Shown piece by piece: positions 44,115 to 52,750 of a stretch of 64,000 bases of DNA. Made by a program: the position numbers and the translations under genes. Numbering within the stretch: the first letter of the stretch is position 1; the number at the start of each line of letters is the position of its first letter. The DNA is from Roseovarius nubinhibens ISM (GTDB lineage: Bacteria; Pseudomonadota; Alphaproteobacteria; Rhodobacterales; Rhodobacteraceae): assembly GCF_000152625.1 (NCBI RefSeq), contig NZ_CH724156.1, positions 814,966 to 878,965 on the forward strand. The letters run 5' to 3'. The notes beneath the pieces are model-generated. The model did no database searches. It was not told the origin of the DNA and saw only the letters and a list, made by a program, of their open reading frames with translations.

Positions 44115-45656
44115 TTAGTTTTGCGTATTGGCCTTCTGCACCACCCGGTCGATCATCATCGCCAGCAATGCGATCCCGATCCCCGCGAGCACACCGCGCC
44201 CGGTCTCGGTATTCTCCAGCGCCTCGGTCACGATATAGCCCATGCCGCCCGCGCCGATCAGCGCCGCCACCACGACCATCGAGAGGCTCATCATCACCAC
44301 CTGGTTGATCCCGGTCATGATCGACGGCATCGCCAGCGGCAGCTCCACCTTGGTCAGCAATTGCCGCGGGTTGGCCCCAAAGGCGAGCGCCGCCTCCTTG
44401 GTATTCTCCGGCACCTGCAGGATGCCCAGCGCCGTAAGACGCACCATCGGCGGCATCGCAAAGATCACCGTGGCGAGAATGCCGGGCGGCTTGCCGATGG
44501 AAAAGAACGCAATCGCCGGCAGCAGATAGACAAAGCTCGGGATCGTCTGCATTACGTCGAGGATCGGCGTGATGATCGCCTTGCCGCGCCGCGACTTGCT
44601 CACCCAGATGCCGAGCGGCAGACCAAAGACCACACAGATGATCGAGGCCGCCACGACAAGCGACATCGTGTCCATCGCCGTCTGCCAGAAGCCAAAGAGC
44701 GCGAGATAGGCGAGCGACGCGCCGACAAAGATCGCGGTGCGCGGCCCCGCCGTCCGATAGGCCACGAAGAGCAGCACCGCCATGGTGATCGGCCAGGGCG
44801 TGCCGACAAAGACCGAGGTGATCGCCCCGAGCATGCCGCGCAGCACATTGGTAATGCCGTCAAAGAGGAACCCGTAGAACACCGTGAGATAGCTGATCCC
44901 GTCATCGATGCTCTGCGACACATAGGTGTTGAGGCTGACGGGCGGCGCATCGGCGCTCGGCGCGGTGCGCTTGATCACCCGCTCGCCATTGTCGTCGCGC
45001 GGATAGCTGATCTCGTCCGGCCGGTCGATCCAGATAAAGGTCGGAAACTCGCCGATCACGAAACAGTCGAACCGATCCTTGAACGGCACCGCTTCGCCTT
45101 CGGCCAGCGCCCGATCCTGCTTGATGCAGGTCCGCTCATCCGGCGCGAACTGCGTCGTGCGATAGAGCAGCAAGGGCGCGATCAACGCCACCACCAGCAG
45201 CCCGAGCACGAGCCGCCGCATCTCGACGCCGTTGTTGACGCTGTGATCGGTGCGCCATTTCTCATATTGCTTGGCATAGAACCGGTCGGCCAGCCATCCG
45301 AACAGGATGCGCCCCAGCACAAAGGTGACAATCGCCCCGATGAGATGGGTCTGCGACCAGCCTTCATAGCGCGCCACGAGATAGGCCTTGTCGGCATTCT
45401 CAACCGCCGCATTCGAATATTTATAGACCAGCGCAAGGTTCACCGCGGTGATCAGATCGATGACAAAGCCTATAACGAAGAGCCCCCAATTGCCGCGCAG
45501 CGCCGCCCAGACGAAACTGCCGATCATGGCGGTCACATTGACATGGCCCCGGCCAAGCGTGGCCTTTTGGATCTTCAGAAACACATCGGCGTAATAGCTG
45601 CCGTTGTGGCCCGCGAAATCGAGGAATGGTTTGCGAATATCGGTGTCGCTGCTCAT
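44115..45656 (-). CDS. Betaine-type ABC transporter permease (ProW family), extended
   Basis: A 513-residue permease, longer than ProW (about 350) or OpuAB (about 280). The C-terminal part (about 290-505) is the standard binding-protein-dependent transport domain with EAALAFGANPRQLLTKVELP coupling motif. The N-terminal 290 residues have additional hydrophobic segments (about 42-75, 95-125, 150-170) and a non-cytoplasmic loop of about 100 residues with two cysteines. It is 4 bp after the ATPase gene. The extra module may interact with the binding protein or form a regulatory domain. Confidence 0.9.
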   Translation of the reverse strand: MSSDTDIRKPFLDFAGHNGSYYADVFLKIQKATLGRGHVNVTAMIGSFVWAALRGNWGLFVIGFVIDLITAVNLALVYKYSNAAVENADKAYLVARYEGWSQTHLIGAIVTFVLGRILFGWLADRFYAKQYEKWRTDHSVNNGVEMRRLVLGLLVVALIAPLLLYRTTQFAPDERTCIKQDRALAEGEAVPFKDRFDCFVIGEFPTFIWIDRPDEISYPRDDNGERVIKRTAPSADAPPVSLNTYVSQSIDDGISYLTVFYGFLFDGITNVLRGMLGAITSVFVGTPWPITMAVLLFVAYRTAGPRTAIFVGASLAYLALFGFWQTAMDTMSLVVAASIICVVFGLPLGIWVSKSRRGKAIITPILDVMQTIPSFVYLLPAIAFFSIGKPPGILATVIFAMPPMVRLTALGILQVPENTKEAALAFGANPRQLLTKVELPLAMPSIMTGINQVVMMSLSMVVVAALIGAGGMGYIVTEALENTETGRGVLAGIGIALLAMMIDRVVQKANTQN

Positions 45657-45660
45657 GGTC

Positions 45661-46722
45661 TCACACCTCTCCCTGAATGCCGCGGAGAAGGGCGTCCTTG
45701 GTGACCACCCCCACCGGTTTGTTGTCGCTCATGATGACGATCGGGTTGTCCTGACCGACCACCCGGCCCACCAGCGCATCGAGGTCATCCTCGGGATCGG
45801 CCTGCGGACATTGATCGATGGGCGGCAGCTTGCGACCGCCCTGCTCATAGGCCTCCACCGGGCGCATCACCGAATGGGCAAAGATCAGCTTGAGCTTGGA
45901 AATCCCGGCCACGAAATCCGCCACATAATCATCGGCGGGCTGGGTCACGATCTCTTCCGGCGTACCGGTCTGCACGATCTCGCCATCCTTCATGATCGCG
46001 ATCCGCGACCCCATGCGAATGGCCTCATCAAGGTCATGGGTGATGAACAGCGTGGTCTTCTTCATCGTCTTCGACAGCGCCAGGAACTCATCCTGAAGCC
46101 CGCGCCGGATCAGCGGATCGAGCGCCGAAAAAGGCTCGTCCATCAGCAGGATATCAGGATCGGCCGCCATCGCCCGGGCCAGACCCACACGCTGCTGCAT
46201 CCCGCCCGACAGATCGCCCGGCAACCGGTCGCCATAGCCCTGCAGGCTCACCAGCTCGATCACCCGATCGGCCAGCTCGGCACGGGTGAAGGCATCCACG
46301 TTGCGCAGCTCGAGGGCAAAGGCGATGTTGTCGCGGACCGTGCGATGCGGCAACAGCGCCATGTTCTGAAACACCATGCCGATCTTGTCGGCCCGCATCG
46401 CCCGAAGATCCTCGGCCCCGAGCCCGTTCACATCGACCCCGTTGATCAGGATCTCGCCGCCGGTCGGCTCGATGAGCCGGTTGATATGGCGCACCAGCGT
46501 CGATTTGCCGGACCCCGACAGGCCCATGATGCAAAACACCTCGCCTTCGCCGACTTCGATCGACACGTCCCGCACGCCGACCACGGCCTGAAACTCTTCG
46601 AGAACCTCCGCCTTGCTCAGGTTGTCCCGGCGCACCGCCGCCATGGCCTCTTCGGCGCGCGGGCCAAAGATTTTCCAGACGTTGCGCGTGACGACGACAT
46701 TCCGTTTGGGTTCTGTGCTCAT
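45661..46722 (-). CDS. Betaine-type ABC transporter ATP-binding protein
   Basis: A 353-residue ABC ATPase of the ProV/OpuAA family. Walker A is GLSGSGKST near 71-79, the signature LSGGMQQRVGLARAMA near 178-193 and Walker B ILLMDEPFSALDPL near 200. A C-terminal extension (about 305-353, NPIVIMSDNKPVGVVTKDALL) looks like a single CBS module, which in OpuA senses ionic strength. ATG 46722 overlaps the fusion-protein stop (ATGA), linking the transporter to the catabolic enzyme. Confidence 0.94.
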   Translation of the reverse strand: MSTEPKRNVVVTRNVWKIFGPRAEEAMAAVRRDNLSKAEVLEEFQAVVGVRDVSIEVGEGEVFCIMGLSGSGKSTLVRHINRLIEPTGGEILINGVDVNGLGAEDLRAMRADKIGMVFQNMALLPHRTVRDNIAFALELRNVDAFTRAELADRVIELVSLQGYGDRLPGDLSGGMQQRVGLARAMAADPDILLMDEPFSALDPLIRRGLQDEFLALSKTMKKTTLFITHDLDEAIRMGSRIAIMKDGEIVQTGTPEEIVTQPADDYVADFVAGISKLKLIFAHSVMRPVEAYEQGGRKLPPIDQCPQADPEDDLDALVGRVVGQDNPIVIMSDNKPVGVVTKDALLRGIQGEV

Positions 46723-49043
46723 GCCCTCGCCTTCTCTCTCTTGGGATCGATAAAGGGCAGGTCCACCACCGTGGCGGGCAGCCGTTTCATATGCCCGTCC
46801 AGTCGCCCCACCTCCAGCGTGCCGCCGGTCTCGGCGCATTCAATCGCGACCCGCGCCATGGCAATCGCATGGCCCAGCTCATGCGACATGGCCCCGCTGG
46901 TGACCACGCCGACCTGTTCGCGGCCCACAAAGATCGGATCGCCATGATGCGGCGCCTCCATCCCGGTGAACTTGAGCCCGACGAGCTTGCGGCGCGGTGC
47001 CGTGGCATTCCGCTCCAGCGCCTCGCGGCCGATAAAGGCGGGTTTCTTGAAATCCACCGCAAAGCCCAGACCGGATTCCATCGCATCGCTGTCCGGGCCA
47101 AACTCGGCCCCCGCGATCATCAGCCCGGCCTCGAGCCGCAGCGGATCGAGCGCGGCACTGCCCATCGGGGTCAGCCCGTGCTTTTCGCCCGCCGCCATCA
47201 GACCGTCCCAGATCTCCACCGCGTCATTGCGATCACAGAAAATCTCGTAGCCGAGCTCACCGGTGAACCCGGTGCGGCACAGCATGAACATCGGGCCATC
47301 CCGGTCATGCAGCCGCGCCACGGTGAAGCCGAACCACTTGAGATTGTCGAGCGCCGGACGCGACGGCTGGGTGAACACCACTTCGCGCAGAATATCGCGC
47401 GACTTCGGCCCCTGAATGGCAAGGTTCTGCACCCGGTCGCCCAACGACAACACCCGCACATCGAGGCCCAGCGCCTCGGCCTGCTCCCGCAGATGCAGCG
47501 CCGAATTGTCCGAGCCACAGCACCAGCGGAACGCGGTATCCTCGAGCCGGAACAAGGTCCCGTCATCGAGAACACTGCCCCGCGCGTCGCACATCAGCGC
47601 GTAAAAGCCGCGATGCTGCGATAGCTTGGCGACGTCACGCGTCATGCAATGCTGCAAGAGCTCGACGGCATCCGGCCCGACCACGTCGAACTTGCGCAGC
47701 CCCGACATGTCCTGAATGGTCGCGGCCTTCTTACAGGCCCAATATTCCTCGACCGTGCCGGTGGCATCGAAATGCACCGGCATCCAAAGGCTCCGCGCCA
47801 CGTGGAACGACGTGGTAAGCTTGGAGGTGCGCGGGTGAAACGCCGAATGCCGGGTCAGCTGTTCGGCATCCTCGGGATTGGCCCGCCATGAAACGGAATG
47901 TGTAATCGAACTGTCCTCCTCGTAGATGCGGACATGAATATCTGTGGGGTTCCAGCCGTTGATCGGGTCGACGTCATCGGGACAGGCGGTCGAAACACAG
48001 ACCAGATCGGTCAGCGCCTCCATCACCACGTGATCGCCCGGCCGCGACCACGCCTCGTCGCTGGCGATCCGGTGGTCGGCCTGATCGATCCAGGAGTTGA
48101 AGAAGAAATTGATCGCGGGCCAGGCCTTGCGCGCCTGAATGCCATAGGGATCAAAGGCCGCGCTGATATTGTCGGAACAGTTGAGATGCCCGGGAAAGCC
48201 GCGCTCCTCATAGCCCCGCGCCGTACAGGCGAGCGCAAACGTGTCATGCCGCCCGACCGTGTCCTGGCGCACCGACAACAGCGGGCGAATGTCCTGATCA
48301 AAGAATTTGTCATGCAGACCGGGCGACGGATAGGCATTGCGCGCCATGGTCCGCGACACGGTGCTGTCGATGAACCGCTCGACCCCCGCATCGAGCGACG
48401 AGGCCCGCATCGCCATGAAATCCGAACATTGCTGGCCCTCGACATCGATGACCTGCACGAACTGCCCGCGCTTGAGCTCATAGGCGAGCGCCGTACCCCG
48501 GCTCACCCGCCATTCATCCACCACCTTGCCCAGCGGATCGGGCAGGATCACGTCACTGCTGCCCCCCGCCGGCGGCTGCACCCGAACCGCGAAGCGACCG
48601 CCGCCGCCTACGCTGAGAAACTCCCGGCTCACCGGCGCGATCACAAAGAGCGTCGCATCCTCGAGAACCTTGGTCACGAAAAGCTCGCCCGCCTCGGTCT
48701 CGGCATCGAAAATCTTGCAGCCCGTCGCGCCCTCGAGACTGCTGTCCCGCGACGCCGCCAGCCCCGCCATCTCCCGCGCGTCAAAGCTCTCGGGATCGAG
48801 GGTCACCTCCGCCGCCGCCCCAAGATCGAGCGCCGCGGCCGAAAACTGCCGCGCCTCAGGCCCGAGCGTCGTGACCCAGGCCACCCCGCCGCCGTCGACA
48901 TTGGTGATCGACAGGATCGACCCGGCACGCACCGAAATCCGCCCCGCCTCGCCCCAGCGCACATCCACCGCCATCGGGCGCGAGGATTTAAGCCCCTGGT
49001 ACCGCCGGCGCGCCAGCGGGTCTGACAACTCTGTGCCAATCAT
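46719..49043 (-). CDS. DUF1989-aminomethyltransferase (GcvT) fusion protein
   Basis: A 774-residue two-domain protein. Residues about 20-375 contain a DUF1989 (urea carboxylase-associated) domain, e.g. QVIDVEGQQCSDFMA and HDTFALACTARGYEERG. Residues about 395-765 are a GcvT/T-protein-like domain (LMCDARGSVLDDGTLFRL; FTGELGYEIFCDRNDA; GSAALDPLRLEAGLMIAGAE), the fold that moves methyl or aminomethyl groups to tetrahydrofolate. The Asp of the GcvT folate site appears conserved in the first of these. The start at 49043 is best spaced from GGAGGT; ATG 49049 is too close. First gene of the operon with the betaine-type transporter, so an N-methyl substrate is inferred. Confidence 0.88.
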   Translation of the reverse strand: MIGTELSDPLARRRYQGLKSSRPMAVDVRWGEAGRISVRAGSILSITNVDGGGVAWVTTLGPEARQFSAAALDLGAAAEVTLDPESFDAREMAGLAASRDSSLEGATGCKIFDAETEAGELFVTKVLEDATLFVIAPVSREFLSVGGGGRFAVRVQPPAGGSSDVILPDPLGKVVDEWRVSRGTALAYELKRGQFVQVIDVEGQQCSDFMAMRASSLDAGVERFIDSTVSRTMARNAYPSPGLHDKFFDQDIRPLLSVRQDTVGRHDTFALACTARGYEERGFPGHLNCSDNISAAFDPYGIQARKAWPAINFFFNSWIDQADHRIASDEAWSRPGDHVVMEALTDLVCVSTACPDDVDPINGWNPTDIHVRIYEEDSSITHSVSWRANPEDAEQLTRHSAFHPRTSKLTTSFHVARSLWMPVHFDATGTVEEYWACKKAATIQDMSGLRKFDVVGPDAVELLQHCMTRDVAKLSQHRGFYALMCDARGSVLDDGTLFRLEDTAFRWCCGSDNSALHLREQAEALGLDVRVLSLGDRVQNLAIQGPKSRDILREVVFTQPSRPALDNLKWFGFTVARLHDRDGPMFMLCRTGFTGELGYEIFCDRNDAVEIWDGLMAAGEKHGLTPMGSAALDPLRLEAGLMIAGAEFGPDSDAMESGLGFAVDFKKPAFIGREALERNATAPRRKLVGLKFTGMEAPHHGDPIFVGREQVGVVTSGAMSHELGHAIAMARVAIECAETGGTLEVGRLDGHMKRLPATVVDLPFIDPKREKARA

Positions 49044-49089
49044 TCTCATACCTCCGTGACGCTCTGCTTTCCGGCGCCGATTCCAAATT

Positions 49090-49105
49090 TTGTAACCGGT
49101 TACAA
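49090..49105. promoter_or_regulatory. LacI-type operator 1
   Basis: Perfect 16-bp palindrome TTGTAACCGGTTACAA with the central CG of LacI/PurR-type operators. On the minus strand TTGACG, 18 bp and TACAAA make a candidate promoter for the fusion-protein operon, whose -10 would overlap this operator. The LacI regulator is encoded at 49232. Confidence 0.8.
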
Positions 49106-49124
49106 TTTGATCCGTCAAGATAAT

Positions 49125-49138
49125 TCTAACCGGTTACA
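49125..49138. promoter_or_regulatory. LacI-type operator 2
   Basis: TCTAACCGGTTACA shares the 10-bp palindromic core TAACCGGTTA with operator 1. The two centres are 34 bp apart. Paired sites between divergent genes fit autoregulation plus control of the fusion-protein operon. Confidence 0.75.
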
Positions 49139-49231
49139 TAAGCGCAAGACATAGCTATGATAAAAACCATCGGCCTTGCACATCGGGTTTTCAGCGCGGT
49201 ATCAAGGGCCTGTACGAGGGATGAGGCAGTG

Positions 49232-50242
49232 ATGACGAGACCAGTGGGAAAGATCCGCGATGTGGCCAAGGCAACGGGCCTGTCCATCGCCACGGTGTCG
49301 CGCGTCATGAATGGCGGCAAGAACGTCTCGCCCAATACCCGCGACAAGGTGCTCGCTGCCTGCAAACAGCTGAACTACCTGCCCAACCCGGCGGCCCGCG
49401 CGCTCTCGACCAGCCGCTCGAAAACCGTGGCGGCGATCATCCCGACCATCGAACACTCGATCTTTGCGAAATATATCGCGAGCATCGAACATAGCCTCGC
49501 CCAGCGCGGCTATTCCCTCGTCATCGCCATCTCCCATGGCGATCTCGACGAAGAACTCGCCGCCGCGCAGAAACTGCTCGGCATGGGGGCCGAGGCGTTT
49601 ATCCTGAGCGGCGCCGATCACCACCCCGATCTGCTCGATCTTTTCACCCAGCGCGGCGTGCCCCATGTCTATAGCTCGATCTGGCAGCCCGCCTCCGCCG
49701 CCCCCTCCATCGGCTATGACAACACCGCCCTCGCCCGCGCCGCGATGGACTATCTCACCGGTCACGGCCACCACCATATCGCCGTGCTGCACGGCCCCCT
49801 GACCGAAAGCGACCGGACCCGCGACCGTCAGGCCGGGGCCCAGGCCGCCCAGCGCGACGGGCTGACACTCGATTTCCACGAAACCTCGCTCGATGTCGCC
49901 GGGGGCAAAGCCGCCACCCGCGCCCTGCTGCAATCCGCCAACAGGCCGAGCGCGATCTTCTGCTTTTCCGACGTTCTGGCGCTCGGCGCGCTCTTTGCCC
50001 TCTCCGAGGCCGGGCTGCGCGTCCCCGAGGATGTCTCGGTCATGGGCTTCGACAATCTCGACTGGTCGGGGGAAACCGCACCGGCGCTGACCACGATCAA
50101 CCTGCCCGCCACGCGGATGGGGGCCGAGGTCGGCACGCAATTGATGGACCACCTCGACAATGGCACACCGCTCGGCCCGGTGCGCCTCGATGGGGCGATT
50201 GTCGAACGCGCCTCGGTGGCCCCGGTGACGCGGCGCGGCTAA
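49232..50242 (+). CDS. LacI-family transcriptional regulator
   Basis: A 336-residue LacI regulator. The helix-turn-helix and hinge occupy about 5-60 (KIRDVAKATGLSIATVSRVM; NPAARALSTSRSKTVA), followed by a periplasmic-binding-protein-like sensor domain. Start ATG 49232 is preceded by a GAGG-type site; the longer frame upstream has no family similarity. Divergent from the fusion-protein/betaine-type operon with two palindromes between them, so it very likely regulates that operon. The effector would be the transported compound or a product. Confidence 0.94.
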   Translation: MTRPVGKIRDVAKATGLSIATVSRVMNGGKNVSPNTRDKVLAACKQLNYLPNPAARALSTSRSKTVAAIIPTIEHSIFAKYIASIEHSLAQRGYSLVIAISHGDLDEELAAAQKLLGMGAEAFILSGADHHPDLLDLFTQRGVPHVYSSIWQPASAAPSIGYDNTALARAAMDYLTGHGHHHIAVLHGPLTESDRTRDRQAGAQAAQRDGLTLDFHETSLDVAGGKAATRALLQSANRPSAIFCFSDVLALGALFALSEAGLRVPEDVSVMGFDNLDWSGETAPALTTINLPATRMGAEVGTQLMDHLDNGTPLGPVRLDGAIVERASVAPVTRRG

Positions 50243-50272
50243 CCTCTGATGTGATGGTGAATGGCCCGCCCG

Positions 50273-50929
50273 CTACTCGGCGGCGCTCTTCAGGCTCGCC
50301 ATGAGGTGATGGAACTTCTCGCCCTGCACCGCCACATGGTCGCGCAACACCTGCCCCGCCCGGTCCGAATCCCCCGCCGACAGCGCCGCGACAATCGCCT
50401 CATGCTCGGCCATCGACTGCCCCATCCGACCGCGAAACCGCAGCTGCTGCCGCCGAAACGGTTTGAGCCGCTTGTGCAGCTTGGCCGCCTCCTGTTCGAG
50501 AAACCCATTGCCCGACTGGCGATAGATCACCCGATGGAATCGCTCGTTCTCGGTGTAGTAGCGATCCGTGTCATTCGCCGCCACGGCGGCCTTGCACTTG
50601 CTGTTGGCATCGCGCAGCTCGGCCAGCGCCTCTTCCGTGATCCGCCGCGCCGCGAGCCGCCCACAGATCGCTTCGAGCTCGGACATGACCTCGAACATCT
50701 CCATGAGCTCGATCGGCCCGGGCTGGCGCACAAACGCCCCGCGACGCGGGATGAGCTCGACCAGCCCCGACAGGGCAAGCCGTTGAAATGCCTCACGCAG
50801 CGGCGTGCGCGAGACGCCGAACTGCTCGGCCAATCGCACCTCGTCGAGCCGCTCCCCATTGGGATAGGTCCCGTTAAAGATGCGCTCTTCCAGAGCTTCT
50901 GCAATATTGTCGGCGCGACGCTGTTCCAT
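50273..50929 (-). CDS. matR: GntR-family (FadR subgroup) regulator of malonate genes, MatR-like
   Basis: A 218-residue GntR protein. The winged helix is about 8-75 (EVRLAEQFGVSRTPLREAF), and the rest is an all-helical FCD ligand domain. ATG 50929 (MEQRRADN) is chosen since the frame beyond lacks helix-turn-helix features. In rhizobia MatR controls malonate uptake and degradation genes and responds to malonate. The divergent malonate genes here and the palindrome at 50975-50988 support the same role. Converges on the LacI gene with a 30-bp gap. Confidence 0.87.
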   Translation of the reverse strand: MEQRRADNIAEALEERIFNGTYPNGERLDEVRLAEQFGVSRTPLREAFQRLALSGLVELIPRRGAFVRQPGPIELMEMFEVMSELEAICGRLAARRITEEALAELRDANSKCKAAVAANDTDRYYTENERFHRVIYRQSGNGFLEQEAAKLHKRLKPFRRQQLRFRGRMGQSMAEHEAIVAALSAGDSDRAGQVLRDHVAVQGEKFHHLMASLKSAAE

Positions 50930-50974
50930 GGCATCGAGTTTACGATCCCCGGAACTGAAAAGCAATCTGTATAG

Positions 50975-50988
50975 TTTTGTATACAAAA
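50975..50988. promoter_or_regulatory. Candidate MatR operator
   Basis: Perfect 14-bp palindrome TTTTGTATACAAAA, a TGTATACA-type core expected for FadR-subgroup GntR proteins. TTGACT (50992-50997) lies directly downstream as a possible -35 element for the TRAP genes, though no convincing -10 follows. It sits 46 bp from the matR start codon. Confidence 0.7.
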
Positions 50989-51069
50989 AAGTTGACTTGA
51001 AAAACATTATGCTCTTACCCTACGGCACGCGCCGGGCAGATGCCTGTCGTTCGATAAGGGAGGAAAACA

Positions 51070-52056
51070 ATGTCAGTCACCTGGAAGGCCACCTTGGCCG
51101 CCGCCTCGCTCGCCGTCTCGGCGAGCTTTGCCCATGCCACCGAACTGCGCCTGTCGCATCAGTGGTCCAACGAAGACATCCGTCACAAGGTCGCGCAGAT
51201 CGTCGCCGATGAGGTCGCCGCCGCGGATGTCGATCTCGAGATCAAGATCTTCGGCTCGAAATCGCTGTTCAAGCCGCGCGAGCAGTACAAACCGCTGAGC
51301 CGGGGTCAGCTCGACATGACCGTGTTGCCGCTGAGCTATGCCGGCGGTCAGCAACCCGCCTATAACCTCACCCTGATGCCCGGCCTTGTGAAGAACCACG
51401 ATCACGCCGCCCGGCTGAGCGACTCGCCCTTCATGGAGGCGCTCGAGGCCAAGATGGCCGAAGATGACGTGATGGTTCTGGTGCACGGCTATCTCGCGGG
51501 CGGTTTCGCCGGCAAGGACAAATGCATCACCAAACCCGCCGATGTCGAAGGGCTGCAAACCCGCGCCGCCGGCAAGGCCTTTGAACAGATGCTCGCAGGC
51601 GCTGGCGCCTCCATCGCCTCGATGGCCTCGTCGGAAATCTACAACGCCATGCAGACCGGCGTGCTCGACGCGGCCAACACCTCGTCCTCGTCCTTCGTGA
51701 GCTACCGCATCTACGAACAGGTCAAATGCTATACGCCCGCGGGCGATGTGGCGCTCTGGTTCATGTATCAGCCGCTGCTGATGAACAAATCGACCTTCGA
51801 CGGTCTGACCGAAGCCCAGCAGCAGGCGCTTCTCGCCGCCTCTGAAAAGGCCGAGGCCTTCTACCTCGAAGAGGCCAAGAAAGAAGACGCGGCCTCGGTC
51901 GACGTGTTCCGCGAAGCCGGTGTCGAGATTGCCGAAATGACCTCCGAGGATTTCGACGCCTGGCGCGAGCTGGCCAAAGAGACCTCCTACAAGGCCTTCC
52001 TCGAAGAGGTGGCCGACGGTCAGGACCTGCTCGACAAGGCGCTCGCGGTCGAATGA
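51070..52056 (+). CDS. matP: TRAP transporter substrate-binding protein, malonate-type (DctP family)
   Basis: A 328-residue TRAP binding protein with signal peptide LAAASLAVSASFAHA (cleavage near 24). The fold start ELRLSHQWSNEDIRHK and LQTRAAGKAFEQMLAGAGA are DctP-like; a conserved Arg in the latter normally binds a carboxylate. GGAGG precedes ATG 51070. Malonate is inferred from the downstream malonyl-CoA synthetase and decarboxylase, matching the MatPQM-AB arrangement of Sinorhizobium. A 146-bp spacer separates it from the small permease. Confidence 0.9.
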   Translation: MSVTWKATLAAASLAVSASFAHATELRLSHQWSNEDIRHKVAQIVADEVAAADVDLEIKIFGSKSLFKPREQYKPLSRGQLDMTVLPLSYAGGQQPAYNLTLMPGLVKNHDHAARLSDSPFMEALEAKMAEDDVMVLVHGYLAGGFAGKDKCITKPADVEGLQTRAAGKAFEQMLAGAGASIASMASSEIYNAMQTGVLDAANTSSSSFVSYRIYEQVKCYTPAGDVALWFMYQPLLMNKSTFDGLTEAQQQALLAASEKAEAFYLEEAKKEDAASVDVFREAGVEIAEMTSEDFDAWRELAKETSYKAFLEEVADGQDLLDKALAVE

Positions 52057-52094
52057 TCGCGGCCTCGGGGCGGCCCGCGCCGCCCCGAAATCCA

Positions 52095-52138
52095 CACTGT
52101 CGTTTTACCGACGCAATACCGACGCGTCACCGACCCCT
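52095..52138. repeat. Four phased units of the 11-bp repeat between matP and matQ
   Basis: Units CACTGTCGTTT, TACCGACGCAA, TACCGACGCGT and CACCGACCCCT follow one another, lying in the 146-bp intergenic spacer. The first three correspond closely to the first three units at 10626-10658 inside the fadJ-type gene, so the two blocks are probably related copies. Confidence 0.65.
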
Positions 52139-52202
52139 CATTTGAGGCGCAGCGCCACCTCCGGCGCGCCCTCACCCGCACTCAAAATTCAAGGAGGCGA
52201 TC

Positions 52203-52748
52203 ATGGCCGGACAAAGCTCTGCCGCTGCTGCCAATACGGGCAACAACACCTTCCTCAAGGCCGTCGCGGCCCTTTCCACCCTCGCCGGCTGGTACGCAGC
52301 CGGGGCCATCGTCGCCGCCGTGGCGATCACCTGTCAGATGATCGTCATCCGCTTCGTCCTCAACGGCTCGACCGTCTGGCAGACCGAAGCGGTGATCTAT
52401 CTGGTGATCAGCGCCACCCTCATCGGCCTGCCCTATGTCCAGCGCCTGCGCGGCCATGTGAATGTCGATCTCATCCCGCTGAGCCTCGCGCCCCGCGCCC
52501 GCTTCGCGCTCGCCGTGCTGACCCAAGTGCTGTCGATCAGTATCATCGCCGTGATGTTCTGGTACGGCTATGACTACTGGCACTTCGCCTATGAACGGGG
52601 CTGGAAATCCGACACGGTCTGGGGCGTAAGACTTTGGATTCCCTACCTTTCCATGCCCATAGGCTTTGGCCTTCTGCTGCTACAGCTCATCGCTGATTTC
52701 GTCGCACTCCTGCTGCGCATCGACACCCCCTTCGGTCTGGAGAACTGA
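52203..52748 (+). CDS. matQ: TRAP transporter small permease (DctQ family), malonate-type
   Basis: A 181-residue small TRAP permease with four hydrophobic segments at about 32-52, 65-85, 100-120 and 145-170. VIRFVLNGSTVWQTEAVIYL is the conserved region around helix 2. AAGGAGG precedes ATG 52203. It forms the membrane domain with the large permease, which starts 2 bp after its stop. Substrate malonate is inferred from context. Confidence 0.92.
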   Translation: MAGQSSAAAANTGNNTFLKAVAALSTLAGWYAAGAIVAAVAITCQMIVIRFVLNGSTVWQTEAVIYLVISATLIGLPYVQRLRGHVNVDLIPLSLAPRARFALAVLTQVLSISIIAVMFWYGYDYWHFAYERGWKSDTVWGVRLWIPYLSMPIGFGLLLLQLIADFVALLLRIDTPFGLEN

Positions 52749-52750
52749 TC

